The notes: generated by a model not told the origin, from the letters alone. Positions 56,012 to 64,000 are shown, counted from the first letter of the stretch. The stretch is 64,000 nt of DNA from an uncultured Algibacter sp. (GCF_947495925.1 NZ_CANMAU010000001.1:186001-250000), one strand, 5' to 3'. Made by a program: numbers and translations.

Positions 56012-57400
56012 ATGAAACATATTCAATCTTATATTTCAGAACATAAAGAGCGATTTTTAACTGAACTTATTGATCTACTTAAAATTCCGTCAATAAGCGC
56101 CGATTCTACATACAAAAATGATGTTTTAAAAACGGCGGATACTATTAAAATAAGTTTAGAAAAAGCAGGATGTGATTCAGTTGAAATTTGCACTACAGAC
56201 GGATACCCCATTGTTTATAGTGAAAAAATAATAGACAAAAACTTACCAACTATTTTAGTGTACGGACACTATGATGTACAGCCTCCCGACCCAATAGCTC
56301 TTTGGGATTCACCTCCTTTTGAACCTGTTATTAAGTCAACAGAAAAACATCCCGATGGCGCCATTTTCGCTCGTGGTGCGTGTGATGACAAGGGACAAAT
56401 GTATATGCACGTAAAGGCTATGGAGTTTATGACTTCCACCAATCAATTACCTTGTAACGTCAAATTTATGATTGAAGGTGAAGAAGAAGTAGGAAGTGCT
56501 AATCTTGCAACCTTCGTAAAAAACAATCAAGAGAAACTTAAAAACGATGTCATTCTTATTTCTGATACGGGAATGATTGCGAATGACGTACCTTCGATCA
56601 CTACTGGACTTAGAGGTTTAAGTTATGTTGAAGTTGAAGTTACAGGACCTGATCGTGATTTACATTCTGGTTTATATGGTGGCGCTGTAGCCAACCCTAT
56701 TAATATATTAACCAAAATGATAGCTTCTCTTCATGATGAAAACAATCATATTACTATCCCAGGGTTTTATGATAAGGTGGAAGAACTTTCAAAAGAAGAA
56801 CGCGCTGAAATGGCAAAAGCACCTTTCTCTTTAGAAAACTACAAAAAAGCACTTAATATTGATTCAGTTTACGGAGAAGCTGGATTTACAACAAACGAGC
56901 GAAATTCTATAAGACCAACCCTTGATGTTAACGGTATTTGGGGAGGCTATATTGGTGAAGGTGCTAAAACGGTTATAGCAAGTAAGGCTTATGCCAAAAT
57001 ATCTATGCGTTTGGTGCCTCACCAAGATTGGGTTGACATCACCCAACTTTTTAAATCACATTTTGAAAGTATTGCTCCAAAAGGCACAACGGTTAAAGTA
57101 ACCCCTCATCATGGCGGTCAAGGATATGTAACTCCAATTAACAGCATTGGCTATCAAGCCGCAAGTCAAGCTTATCAGGATACTTTTGGAAAAACACCAA
57201 TTCCACAGCGTAGTGGCGGCAGTATTCCTATTGTTGCTCTTTTTGAACAAGAATTAAAGAGTAAAACTATTTTAATGGGCTTTGGTTTAGATAGTGATGC
57301 CATTCACTCACCCAACGAACATTTTGGTGTTTGGAATTACCTGAAAGGAATAGAAACCATTCCATTGTTTTATAAGTATTATACTGAATTATCTAAATAA
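56012..57400 (+). CDS. M20 family dipeptidase
   Basis: A 462-residue M20 metallopeptidase of the CNDP-like dipeptidase group, cytoplasmic. Zinc ligands are visible in LVYGHYDVQPP (His), RGACDDKGQ (bridging Asp), MIEGEEEVGS (catalytic Glu and ligand Glu), ISDTGM (Asp) and HSPNEHFG (His). The lid/dimerisation insert includes DRDLHSGLYGGAVANP. It hydrolyses dipeptides, with di-zinc or mixed metals. It is a single-gene unit ending at a bidirectional terminator. Confidence 0.93.
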   Translation: MKHIQSYISEHKERFLTELIDLLKIPSISADSTYKNDVLKTADTIKISLEKAGCDSVEICTTDGYPIVYSEKIIDKNLPTILVYGHYDVQPPDPIALWDSPPFEPVIKSTEKHPDGAIFARGACDDKGQMYMHVKAMEFMTSTNQLPCNVKFMIEGEEEVGSANLATFVKNNQEKLKNDVILISDTGMIANDVPSITTGLRGLSYVEVEVTGPDRDLHSGLYGGAVANPINILTKMIASLHDENNHITIPGFYDKVEELSKEERAEMAKAPFSLENYKKALNIDSVYGEAGFTTNERNSIRPTLDVNGIWGGYIGEGAKTVIASKAYAKISMRLVPHQDWVDITQLFKSHFESIAPKGTTVKVTPHHGGQGYVTPINSIGYQAASQAYQDTFGKTPIPQRSGGSIPIVALFEQELKSKTILMGFGLDSDAIHSPNEHFGVWNYLKGIETIPLFYKYYTELSK

Positions 57401-57436
57401 AAAAAGGGATTGTATTTAAATACAATCCCTTTTTTT
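57401..57436. terminator. Bidirectional terminator between dipeptidase and secreted unknown
   Basis: An uninterrupted palindrome with A-run, GGGATTGTATTT, AAATACAATCCC and T-run. Long T-tracts occur on both strands. The flanking genes are convergent (57400 and 57440), so both probably use it. Confidence 0.92.
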
Positions 57437-57439
57437 AAT

Positions 57440-58198
57440 CTATTTAGTTATAACTTTCACAGCTCTATAAAGTCTTGAATCGTCGGGGCCAGCAACATTT
57501 TTTTGATATTCATCAAAGAAGCCATCTGGAAATGGTGTACCATCTTTATGTCTTGGGTTTAAGGCATCACTTAATTTAGAAAACAAATTATATGAATATG
57601 CTTTATAAGGAAATCTTTCTGATTTGGGTTCTAAAATAACAGCATTTCCCCAGCCCAATCTTTTTGATTTACCAGCATCCATATCTGCTTTAAATAAGGG
57701 TTTAATTTTATTAGCTTCAAATTCAAAATGCCATTTTAAATCCTTTACATTGTGATACTTTATTCTAACAAAATTAAAATCATCTCCTGTAGCACTTGGC
57801 GCTTGAATGTGATTGTTTAAATCTTTTAGTATAATCATATCCGTTGAAGTGCTCATACCTCTGGTTTCCATATCCTCCATTTTTACATCTGGAAACAGGT
57901 CTGTAATACCTCCCCAATTAATTCTTTTGTCAATATCTGTAAAGCCATTAACAATTAGAATATTTGGTTCATTTTCCAAATCTGTTCCACCTATACGAAC
58001 AAAAACACCCCAAAAATCCATGTTTCCTTTATCAATTTCACTCTGGGCAAACTTACTCCAATACTCAACTTCCCTTTTTAAAACCTCTTCCATGTCTTGT
58101 TCAGCTACTCTTCTATGCATATGCACAGAGATACTTTGTGCCTTCATAAAAAGACTACTCATCATAAAAGCAAATAAAATAATAATTGATTTTCTCAT
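57440..58198 (-). CDS. Secreted protein of unknown function
   Basis: A 252-residue protein with a signal peptide (MRKSIIILFAFMMSSLFMKA-Q), predicted soluble and secreted or periplasmic. I recognise no family. It starts with SVHMHRRVAEQDMEEVLKRE, has mixed alpha/beta composition with many Asp/Lys, and no cysteine in the mature part, metal motif or lipobox. It is monocistronic, convergent with the dipeptidase. The upstream 379 bases hold no other gene on its strand. Confidence 0.7.
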   Translation of the reverse strand: MRKSIIILFAFMMSSLFMKAQSISVHMHRRVAEQDMEEVLKREVEYWSKFAQSEIDKGNMDFWGVFVRIGGTDLENEPNILIVNGFTDIDKRINWGGITDLFPDVKMEDMETRGMSTSTDMIILKDLNNHIQAPSATGDDFNFVRIKYHNVKDLKWHFEFEANKIKPLFKADMDAGKSKRLGWGNAVILEPKSERFPYKAYSYNLFSKLSDALNPRHKDGTPFPDGFFDEYQKNVAGPDDSRLYRAVKVITK

Positions 58199-58459
58199 AA
58201 TAAATGAAATTTAGTTGGTTAAAAATTATTAATAACGATTAAAATATTAAATACCAACACATAAATTAATTATAGAAACAAGTCGTTTAAAAAAAGTGGA
58301 ATAATTTAATTGCCAGTTTTTTTATATAATAACGCAAATAAGGAGCAACTATTAATACTTTAGTATTTGAGAGGGAATTATAAATATACTTTAAAAAAGA
58401 ACACAAATAAAAAAAATACCTTAATAAATTAGTTAATAAAAAAGATAAATACCATTTTT

Positions 58460-58492
58460 TTGTTAAAAACGAAAGTTTTACTACTAGGTTTG
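58460..58492 (+). promoter_or_regulatory. Promoter of the EamA transporter gene
   Basis: TTG (58460-58462), a 22-base spacer and TAGGTTTG (58485-58492), matching TAnnTTTG. A second -7-like box, TAGTTTTG, is at 58506-58513. The 379-base region 58199-58577 is otherwise very AT-rich with no further feature seen. Confidence 0.5.
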
Positions 58493-58577
58493 GAGATTAT
58501 CTTATTAGTTTTGAGCCAAAACGACTACCAGCCAAAAGCTAACCACTACTATCGCTAACACATGTTAGCTACAAAAT

Positions 58578-59438
58578 ATGAAAAACCAACACACAAAAAA
58601 TATACTGGAACTTAGTTTTGCTACATTTCTAATAAGTTCTGCTGGAGTTTTAGGTAAATATATCGATATGCCCACAGCTGTTATTATATGGTGGCGTGCA
58701 ATATTAGCTTTAGTTATTCTATATCTGTTCTGCAGATTAAAAAAAATTAATCTTACAATAAAAAACACTAAAGATAGAAGTACATTTTTCTTTAGTGCAT
58801 TATTTCTAGGAGCACATTGGATTACTTATTTCTACTCCATTAAAATTTCAAATGTTGCCATTGGAATGCTATCCTTATATACTTTTCCAGCAATAACCGC
58901 CATATTAGAGCCTTTATTAACTAGAGCAAAATTTAATAAGGTACACTTACTTTTAGCTATATTAGTCTTTGTTGGAATCTACATTTTAGCTCCAGAGTTT
59001 AATTTTGAAAGCTCCTATTTTAAAGGGATCATTTGGGGTATAATTTCAGCTGTTTTGTTTTCTCTCCGAAACATCATTTTAAAAAGAGGCTCGACAGGAT
59101 ATAATGGTACTATGGTAATGTTATACCAGCTTTTAGTAGTTACTATTTCACTACTACCAGTTTTATATTTCTTTGATACTTCAAATATTAAAACACAATA
59201 TCCGTACATTATTATGCTAGCTTTAGTAGCTACAGCTATTGGGCATTCTTTATTCCTTAAAAGCTTAAAACACTTTTCAGTTAGTACAGCAAGTATCATT
59301 TTAAGTACACAACCCATTTTTGGAATTATATTGGCATACTTCTTCTTAAACGAAATTCCGGCTTCAAACACCTTTATTGGCGGTACTTTAATTATTTCTA
59401 CAGTTATTATTGAAAGTGTCAGGTCTAGGAAAGCATAA
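58578..59438 (+). CDS. DMT superfamily transporter (EamA)
   Basis: A 286-residue inner-membrane protein with ten predicted hydrophobic segments in two EamA repeats. Repeat 1 begins FATFLISSAGVLGKYIDMPTAVIIWWRAILALVIL-type; repeat 2 has IIWGIISAVLFSLRNIILKR and a C-terminal STASIILSTQPIFGIILAYFFLNE. EamA proteins export metabolites or amino acids; the substrate is unknown. A promoter is visible upstream. The next plus-strand gene is 85 bases away. Confidence 0.9.
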   Translation: MKNQHTKNILELSFATFLISSAGVLGKYIDMPTAVIIWWRAILALVILYLFCRLKKINLTIKNTKDRSTFFFSALFLGAHWITYFYSIKISNVAIGMLSLYTFPAITAILEPLLTRAKFNKVHLLLAILVFVGIYILAPEFNFESSYFKGIIWGIISAVLFSLRNIILKRGSTGYNGTMVMLYQLLVVTISLLPVLYFFDTSNIKTQYPYIIMLALVATAIGHSLFLKSLKHFSVSTASIILSTQPIFGIILAYFFLNEIPASNTFIGGTLIISTVIIESVRSRKA

Positions 59439-59523
59439 ATATCAATAAATTTTGGTTCAAATTATGTAACAAAAAACGAACTTCGACGTTCTAATAGTCA
59501 ATCATCAATCAAAATCAATCATT

Positions 59524-60624
59524 ATGTTAAAGCAATTCTTCATTATTTGCTCAGGAGCAGACACCGATATTTTAAATCAATGCTCAAAAGGTGAACAAAA
59601 TAAATATGCAGGCGTAGGAGCAACTGTTTTCTTCACTGCAGTTATGGCTTTTATAGCATCAAGTTATGCTCTTTTCACGGTTTTTGATACTCTGTATACT
59701 TCAATTTTCTTTGGTCTCATTTGGGGGTTACTCATATTTAATCTAGATCGTTATATTGTTTCCTCAATCAAAAAAACGGGACATGTTATGGACGAGTTGA
59801 TACAGGCAGTACCTAGAATTATTCTAGCTATAATTATAGCTGTTGTTATCTCTAAACCTTTGGAGCTAAAGATTTTTGAAAAAGAAATTAACCAGGTACT
59901 ATTAGAGCAGAAAAACGAATTAACACTAGCTAATAAAAATCAAATCGGCGAGCAATTCTTACCAAAAATTCAAGATTTAAAAAATGATATACTGAGGCTA
60001 CAAACAGAAATAAATACCAAAGAAACTGAAGTTAACTCATTGTATGACACCTATATTTCTGAGGCTGAAGGAACAGCTGGAACAAAACTATTAGGCAAAG
60101 GACCTGTCTACAAAGAAAAACGAGAAAAGCATGACGCCTTATTAAATGAACTAAATCAGCTTAAAACTGATAACAGGTTAAAAATAATTGCTATTGAAAA
60201 TCAAATAGTCCAGCTTAATGCGAATTACGACGCGGAGGTTGCTAACTCTCAACCCATAATTAATAATTTTAATGGCCTAATGGCACGTGTAAATGCATTG
60301 CAACGATTACCTTGGCTACCCTCATTTTTTATATTTCTATTGTTTCTAGCCATAGAAACCTCTCCTATTTTAGCAAAATTACTTTCACCTATGGGAGCCT
60401 ACGACTTCAAATTAGAAGATCAAGAAATGGCGATAAAAACAAGTGTCTTACAAAACAAAAATCAGCGTGAAGCTATGCTTCAAACTGATTATGTTATAAA
60501 CGATCGTATTTATAGCGATATTAAGGAGGAAGACGAATTATACACCTACAAGCGCAAAAAAGCGAGGGAACTTATGCAATTGCAGTCGGATGCATTTTAC
60601 AAACGACAAAAAGATATACTGTAA
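59524..60624 (+). CDS. DUF4407 membrane protein with long coiled coil
   Basis: A 366-residue DUF4407 protein. The N-terminal FFIICSGADTDILNQCS and GEQNKYAGVGATVFFTAVMAF motifs are characteristic. There are three membrane segments in the N-terminal third (~30-115), a coiled coil rich in Lys/Glu/Leu (~125-245), and a fourth hydrophobic segment (LPSFFIFLLFLAIETSPILAKLL, ~265-290), ending in a charged tail. The family is widespread in Bacteroidota and of unknown function, possibly a membrane scaffold. It is convergent with the STAS gene (7 bases). Confidence 0.88.
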   Translation: MLKQFFIICSGADTDILNQCSKGEQNKYAGVGATVFFTAVMAFIASSYALFTVFDTLYTSIFFGLIWGLLIFNLDRYIVSSIKKTGHVMDELIQAVPRIILAIIIAVVISKPLELKIFEKEINQVLLEQKNELTLANKNQIGEQFLPKIQDLKNDILRLQTEINTKETEVNSLYDTYISEAEGTAGTKLLGKGPVYKEKREKHDALLNELNQLKTDNRLKIIAIENQIVQLNANYDAEVANSQPIINNFNGLMARVNALQRLPWLPSFFIFLLFLAIETSPILAKLLSPMGAYDFKLEDQEMAIKTSVLQNKNQREAMLQTDYVINDRIYSDIKEEDELYTYKRKKARELMQLQSDAFYKRQKDIL

Positions 60625-60631
60625 AATAAAT

Positions 60632-60910
60632 TTATGCTGCCGTACCAGTCTTAAAATGATCGTAAAGTTCTTTACAACCATAACCAATAATTGAAAATCT
60701 TTTATTTTTCATCAAAGCCTCTTCATGAAGTTGCGCAATGGCACTAACACCATATTTATCCATACTTTCAATATCTTTAATACTGATCGTAAGATCATTT
60801 ACCTCGTCAAAAATATTATTAAACTTGTTTTGAAAAAGAGCAACATTACTTTTATTAAGAATACCTTTTACTTTAAAAAAACTGTTGCAGTTAGTGATTT
60901 CTAAATCCAT
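60632..60910 (-). CDS. STAS-domain protein lacking the usual phospho-serine
   Basis: A 92-residue STAS (anti-anti-sigma-like) protein. I chose the ATG at 60910 (MDLEITNCNS) because the upstream extension is low-complexity. The strand-helix pattern FFKVKGILNKSNVALFQNKF, DLTISIKDIESMDKYGVSAI, AQLHEEALMKNKRFSIIGYG fits STAS. The usual D-S-S/T-G segment is DKYG here, so the serine phosphorylated in SpoIIAA-type proteins is missing. It might bind a partner constitutively. No anti-sigma kinase gene is adjacent. Confidence 0.7.
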   Translation of the reverse strand: MDLEITNCNSFFKVKGILNKSNVALFQNKFNNIFDEVNDLTISIKDIESMDKYGVSAIAQLHEEALMKNKRFSIIGYGCKELYDHFKTGTAA

Positions 60911-61145
60911 AATTAAGTGATTTAAAGGGTTAATAGCTAAATTTGAGGGAGAACAATCATTTTTCGATTGCTTGATAAAAATAATAAAGTTAATAAGTTT
61001 ACACACTATTTTTTCGACCAATAGATTTTTACTTTAGACAAAACATAATTTAATGTCAATTTCATCGATGATTAACTCAATAAAACAATATTTTGTTACA
61101 TTTACTTCTTAAATTCATAATAACCTCAAAATTTACCCAATAAAC

Positions 61146-61577
61146 ATGAAAAAACTAATTATACTTCTTTGCATGGTTTGCGCATTTGGTGGTTACGCTC
61201 AGAATAATGAAGAAGCAGACATTAAAGCCATTAACAAGGTTTTAAAAAAGCAGCGCATAGCTTGGTCAAACAATGATCTTGAAGGTTTTATGAAAGGTTA
61301 TTGGAAGAGCGACTCACTAAAATTTTATGGCGCAAACGGAGTAACCTATGGTTGGGAAAATACTTTGGAACGCTATCAAAAAGCTTACCCAACTGAAGAC
61401 CATACTGGTAAGTTAAGTTTTAAAATTAATGATATTTCTCCAATAAGCGAAGGTGCTTACTATGTTTTAGGAGAATACCATATTAAACGAGAGGTTGGTA
61501 ATGCCGATGGTATTTTCATGATTATCTTTAAGAAGATAAATGAGGAATGGAAAATTATTGCTGATACATCGTCTTAA
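61146..61577 (+). CDS. Secreted NTF2-like (SnoaL/DUF4440) protein
   Basis: A 143-residue protein with a signal peptide (MKKLIILLCMVCAFGGYAQ). The mature part is an NTF2-like cone fold: DIKAINKVLKKQRIAWSNNDLEGFMKGYWKSD, VTYGWENTLERYQKAYP and GIFMIIFKKINEEWKIIADTSS. Such proteins bind small molecules or act as simple enzymes in the periplasm; no specific activity can be assigned. It precedes the Crp/Fnr gene by about 57 bases. No consensus promoter was found in the 124 bases upstream. Confidence 0.82.
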   Translation: MKKLIILLCMVCAFGGYAQNNEEADIKAINKVLKKQRIAWSNNDLEGFMKGYWKSDSLKFYGANGVTYGWENTLERYQKAYPTEDHTGKLSFKINDISPISEGAYYVLGEYHIKREVGNADGIFMIIFKKINEEWKIIADTSS

Positions 61578-61633
61578 ACCACTTTTAAATTCGAATTTGC
61601 AGAAGAAACATGACTGCCAAATCTTAATACCCT

Positions 61634-62200
61634 CTGGAATCACTAAAACAATGTATATCTAATCAAGTAAGTGTAGACGATTTTAGTTTGGAAGTCATAC
61701 TATCATCATTTTACACCATAGATTTAAAGAAAGGTAGCTATTTCCTCGAAGCTGGAAGTTTATGCAAAGAAATGGCCTTTATTGAGTCTGGATACCTAAG
61801 GATGTTTGATCTTATAGATGGTAAGGAAATAACTTTTTGGATTGGAAGTAACGGGAAATTTATAACCTCACTATCTAGTTTTGTTTTTGAAACCCCTAAT
61901 TTTTGGAATATTCAGGCAGTCACAGATTGTACCTTACATGTTATCGATAGAGATACACATTCTAAACTTTGCAAAACCCAACCTAAATGGTTGGAGTTTG
62001 ATAATATTTTACTTGCACACTCCTTTGCGCTTTTAGAACAAAAAATGCTATCTCAACTTCATACAACATCACAACAACGATTTAACACCTTATTTAAGGA
62101 ACATCCACAACTCTTTAACCATGTTCCACTTCAATATATTGCCTCTATGCTTGGTATTACTCCAGAAACTTTAAGCAGATTAAGACAGCATTCAAATTGA
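61634..62200 (+). CDS. Crp/Fnr-family regulator with uncertain start
   Basis: A ~188-residue Crp/Fnr regulator: cyclic-nucleotide-binding beta-roll (DLKKGSYFLEAGSLCKEMAFIESGYLRMFDL...), dimer helix and HTH (PLQYIASMLGITPETLSRLRQ). The recognition helix has E-x-x-S-R, the Fnr pattern that reads TTGAT. Family homology starts near LESLKQCISNQVSVDDFS, which here begins at CTG 61634. An ATG at 61610 is in frame but is followed by TAA at 61625, and the first common alternative start is TTG at 61688, which removes the N-terminal helix. Either CTG/TTG initiation or an N-terminal nonsense lesion must be considered. No Fe-S cysteine cluster pattern. Confidence 0.75.
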   Translation: MESLKQCISNQVSVDDFSLEVILSSFYTIDLKKGSYFLEAGSLCKEMAFIESGYLRMFDLIDGKEITFWIGSNGKFITSLSSFVFETPNFWNIQAVTDCTLHVIDRDTHSKLCKTQPKWLEFDNILLAHSFALLEQKMLSQLHTTSQQRFNTLFKEHPQLFNHVPLQYIASMLGITPETLSRLRQHSN

Positions 62201-62208
62201 TATTATTT

Positions 62209-62224
62209 CTTGATATTTATCAAG
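62209..62224. promoter_or_regulatory. Perfect Fnr-type box
   Basis: CTTGATATTTATCAAG contains TTGAT-N4-ATCAA, the Fnr/Crp-family consensus, as a perfect palindrome. It lies 9 bases after the Crp/Fnr gene and 45 before the small membrane protein gene. A near-consensus -7 box GAACTTTG (62246-62253) places its centre about 43 bases before the likely start point, a class II activator position. Confidence 0.7.
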
Positions 62225-62268
62225 TGTTTATTCTAAGTTACTTCTGAACTTTGTTTAAAAGAAACATC

Positions 62269-62643
62269 ATGAATCAATTACAAAAATCTTTACGCATTAA
62301 CGCTTATTTTTCTGGAATTTCCGGGATAATACTCATTATTTTCAACAAGCAATTCGCTGATTTATTAGGTATTAGCACTTCTCCTTTTTGGATAACTGGG
62401 CTTGTTCTAATCTTTTTTATGGGTACCATTATTTATGAAATAAAAAAACAAAGGAGACTCGCCATTTTATGGATTATAACTCAAGATTTAATTTGGGTAT
62501 CCACGAGTTTATTTATTCTAATAGCTAAGCCATTTGGGATAACAAGAGCAGGTCACTATATTATTGGATTTATTGCTCTTATTGTATTGCTACTGGGGAT
62601 GAATCAAATTATAGCACTGCAGAATGAACAAAAAACTAGTTAA
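62269..62643 (+). CDS. Small four-helix membrane protein
   Basis: A 124-residue integral membrane protein, started at the ATG at 62269 (MNQLQKSLRINAYF). Four hydrophobic helices are visible (~12-32, ~42-60, ~68-90, ~96-118). I do not recognise a characterised family. Its position directly behind a Crp/Fnr regulator and a matching box suggests it is the regulator's target. Its stop overlaps the end of the convergent DUF1272 gene by 4 bases. Confidence 0.7.
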   Translation: MNQLQKSLRINAYFSGISGIILIIFNKQFADLLGISTSPFWITGLVLIFFMGTIIYEIKKQRRLAILWIITQDLIWVSTSLFILIAKPFGITRAGHYIIGFIALIVLLLGMNQIIALQNEQKTS

Positions 62644-62876
62644 CTATTTACAGGCTTATAAACCACATTTGTAGACACCGGGTGTTTTTCAAGTAGACGT
62701 TCTGGGCGAATAGGTCGTTTTTCAAAACCACCTCCACAATTTGGACATACTTGATTTAATATGTGATCTACGCAATCTTTACAGAACGTACATTCAAATG
62801 TGCAAATCATGGCCTCCTCTGAATCGAAGGGTAACAATTTAGCGCAATTCTCGCATGTTGGTCTTATTTCTAGCAT
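62640..62876 (-). CDS. DUF1272 zinc-ribbon-like protein
   Basis: A 78-residue Cys-rich protein of the DUF1272 family: RPTCENCAKLLPFDSEEAMICTFECTFCKDCV...VCPNCGGGFEKRPIRP. The CxxC pairs would bind zinc. The function is unknown. It is cytoplasmic with no signal. It is convergent with the small membrane protein gene. The following 62877-63037 gap holds nothing recognised. Confidence 0.85.
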   Translation of the reverse strand: MLEIRPTCENCAKLLPFDSEEAMICTFECTFCKDCVDHILNQVCPNCGGGFEKRPIRPERLLEKHPVSTNVVYKPVNS

Positions 62877-63037
62877 ATTTATGTGTTGAAAGATTGAAAG
62901 GTTTTCTTTTTCATGCTTCTCTAAATTTCGAATTAAAGTCCTAATTTGAGCGATACTCGATACTTAATGAAGCACTAAAACGCATTGCATATAAAAAGAT
63001 ATAAAACAAAATCGGACCTATAGGTAACACCCAAATA

Positions 63038-63616
63038 TTACAACTTTTTAACGTAATCTGTAATGATAACGATTTGTTGCACACCTACTTTTCCTTCTAT
63101 ATACTTCGCGTTTTCGCGATCCAGTCGAATATTTCTAACCGCTGTACCCTGCTTAGCGACCATACTTGAGCCTTTTACTTTCAAATCTTTAATAAGCACT
63201 ACAGCATCTCCATTTTCTAAAATAACTCCGTTTACATCTCTATGGATAATTTTTTCACTTTCATCTTTATCTTCTCCCGTTGCTCTGGCTAAAGCTAAGA
63301 CGGAATCATCGAGATACATCATATCCAGCAAATCTTTTGGCCAACCTTCATTTCTGAGTCTCTGTAACATACGCCATGCCATGATTTGTACAGCAACGTG
63401 TTCATTCCACATGCTATCATTTAAACAACGCCAGTGATTTGTATTCATTTCTACATGGCCTTCTACCTGATCTAAACAAATTTTGCAAATTAAGATATCA
63501 TTCGCTACATTTTCGTTTAGAGAAGGCGGAATGGTATATTGCTTTAAATCTTGCGTTGAATTACATAATTCGCAGCTATTGTTACTTCTATCTATCAGGG
63601 TTTGTAATACACTCAT
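63038..63616 (-). CDS. PhnA (YjdM) domain protein
   Basis: A 192-residue PhnA-family protein. The N-terminal zinc-ribbon-like CELCN and ICKIC pairs are followed by a region with HWRCLNDSMWNEHVAVQIMAWRML and the C-terminal PhnA domain DVNGVILENGDAVVLIKDLKVKGSSMVAKQGT-type motif. Despite the name, the family is not shown to cleave phosphonoacetate; function is unclear. It appears to be monocistronic. Confidence 0.88.
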   Translation of the reverse strand: MSVLQTLIDRSNNSCELCNSTQDLKQYTIPPSLNENVANDILICKICLDQVEGHVEMNTNHWRCLNDSMWNEHVAVQIMAWRMLQRLRNEGWPKDLLDMMYLDDSVLALARATGEDKDESEKIIHRDVNGVILENGDAVVLIKDLKVKGSSMVAKQGTAVRNIRLDRENAKYIEGKVGVQQIVIITDYVKKL

Positions 63617-63683
63617 CTACGTTTTTTTTAACTCTACAATAATACGCTTAAAAAAATTATTACAAGCTTGATTGGATGAAACA

Positions 63684-63716
63684 AAAAGGCACTTCTACTA
63701 AGGAAGTGCCTTTTTA
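63684..63716 (-). terminator. Terminator of the right-edge gene
   Basis: Stem GGCACTTC (63688-63695) and GAAGTGCC (63703-63710) with a 7-base loop and A/T runs on both sides. It lies 20 bases past the stop of the minus-strand gene that enters from the right edge. Confidence 0.88.
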
Positions 63717-63736
63717 AGCTTAATATTTCAATACCA

Positions 63737-64000
63737 TTATTTATTGAGTCCAGCTACAAACTTATATACAGCATCACCATGTACACCTGTAAAATATTTA
63801 TTAACTTTTTTCCATCTCGCCTTTCTTACCTCTTCGTCTGGCCATGCTTCTTTCATAAGATCTTCAAGCCCATCAAACATTTTATCTAAATCTGTCATGG
63901 AATCTAAAAAATAAGCCTCCATTATTTCTGTACCATCTTTTCCCCAAGCATGTCTGTGAGGGTAATATCCTTTAATTAACGGGTTGTCTTTTATTAGTTT
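63737..64000 (-). CDS. Unknown protein, C-terminal part (cut by window edge)
   Basis: The last ~87 residues of a protein running off the right edge: ...IKGYYPHRHAWGKDGTEIME..., ending KYFTGVHGDAVYKFVAGLNK. The start is outside the window, so a short internal ATG at 63922 should not be taken as the start. I recognise no family; the HRHAWGKDGTE and AWPDEEVRKARWKKV segments are distinctive. A terminator follows. Confidence 0.6.
   Translation of the reverse strand, partial: KLIKDNPLIKGYYPHRHAWGKDGTEIMEAYFLDSMTDLDKMFDGLEDLMKEAWPDEEVRKARWKKVNKYFTGVHGDAVYKFVAGLNK

Overview
The window is a stretch of low-GC chromosome from a member of the Bacteroidota, most likely a marine or otherwise glycan-degrading member of the Flavobacteriaceae. 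The evidence is two SusC/SusD pairs, a protein with a C-terminal type IX secretion (T9SS) sorting domain, many lipoproteins with Bacteroidota-style lipoboxes, -7 boxes of the TAnnTTTG type, and families typical of the phylum (SelO, DUF4407, VCBS/UnbV, HD-PycTM). No phage, transposase, integrase or CRISPR was seen.

Layout. (1) 1-4184, minus: a tightly overlapping redox-repair operon, msrB-msrA-redoxin-glutaredoxin-like-selO-msrA-like-hydrolase. (2) 4391-7967: a plus-strand HD phosphohydrolase fused to a PycTM-type membrane domain, facing a large GAF-domain protein. (3) 8153-34353: a complete alpha-glucan (starch/maltodextrin) utilisation locus. The minus arm carries an inner-membrane sugar transporter, beta-phosphoglucomutase, GH65 phosphorylase, GH97, GH13 (SusA-like), an esterase and two further GH13 lipoproteins. 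A LacI regulator lies between the arms. The plus arm carries SusC, SusD, SusE-like, SusF-like, a T9SS-exported GH13 amylase and a small lipoprotein. The divergent region holds a perfect 14-bp LacI-type palindrome upstream of a consensus promoter. (4) 34453-41484: transaldolase and transketolase, a glycosyltransferase-GH1 pair, and an AsmA/DUF748-like membrane-anchored protein.

(5) 41574-55910: a second SusCD locus bounded by a truncated 3' copy of tRNA-Leu(UAG) with its terminator on the left and the intact tRNA-Leu(UAG) on the right. This is the footprint expected of an island inserted at a tRNA gene. Inside are a sodium:solute symporter, an acid-sugar dehydratase of the enolase superfamily, a DapA-like aldolase, a VCBS/UnbV lipoprotein, SusD, SusC and a LacI regulator with a cluster of repeated operator-like sites. 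The set suggests uptake of a sugar-acid-containing glycan, dehydration to a 2-keto-3-deoxy acid and aldol cleavage. A fragment of another LacI gene lies just inside the left end.

(6) 56012-64000: mostly housekeeping or unknown genes: M20 dipeptidase, a secreted unknown, an EamA transporter, DUF4407, a STAS protein, an NTF2-like protein, a Crp/Fnr regulator with a perfect TTGAT-N4-ATCAA box in front of the next gene, a small membrane protein, DUF1272, PhnA and a partial unknown.

In the first locus, surface SusCDEF and the secreted amylase would bind, cut and import alpha-glucan. Periplasmic or membrane-anchored GH13 and GH97 enzymes would trim it to maltose and glucose, the transporter would bring sugars into the cytoplasm, and GH65 plus beta-phosphoglucomutase would give glucose and glucose 6-phosphate. 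The points most worth a second look are the tRNA-bounded locus, the operator arrays, the HD-PycTM fusion without a visible cyclase, the SelO-glutaredoxin gene coupling, and the Fnr-box/regulator pair whose regulator has a doubtful start.
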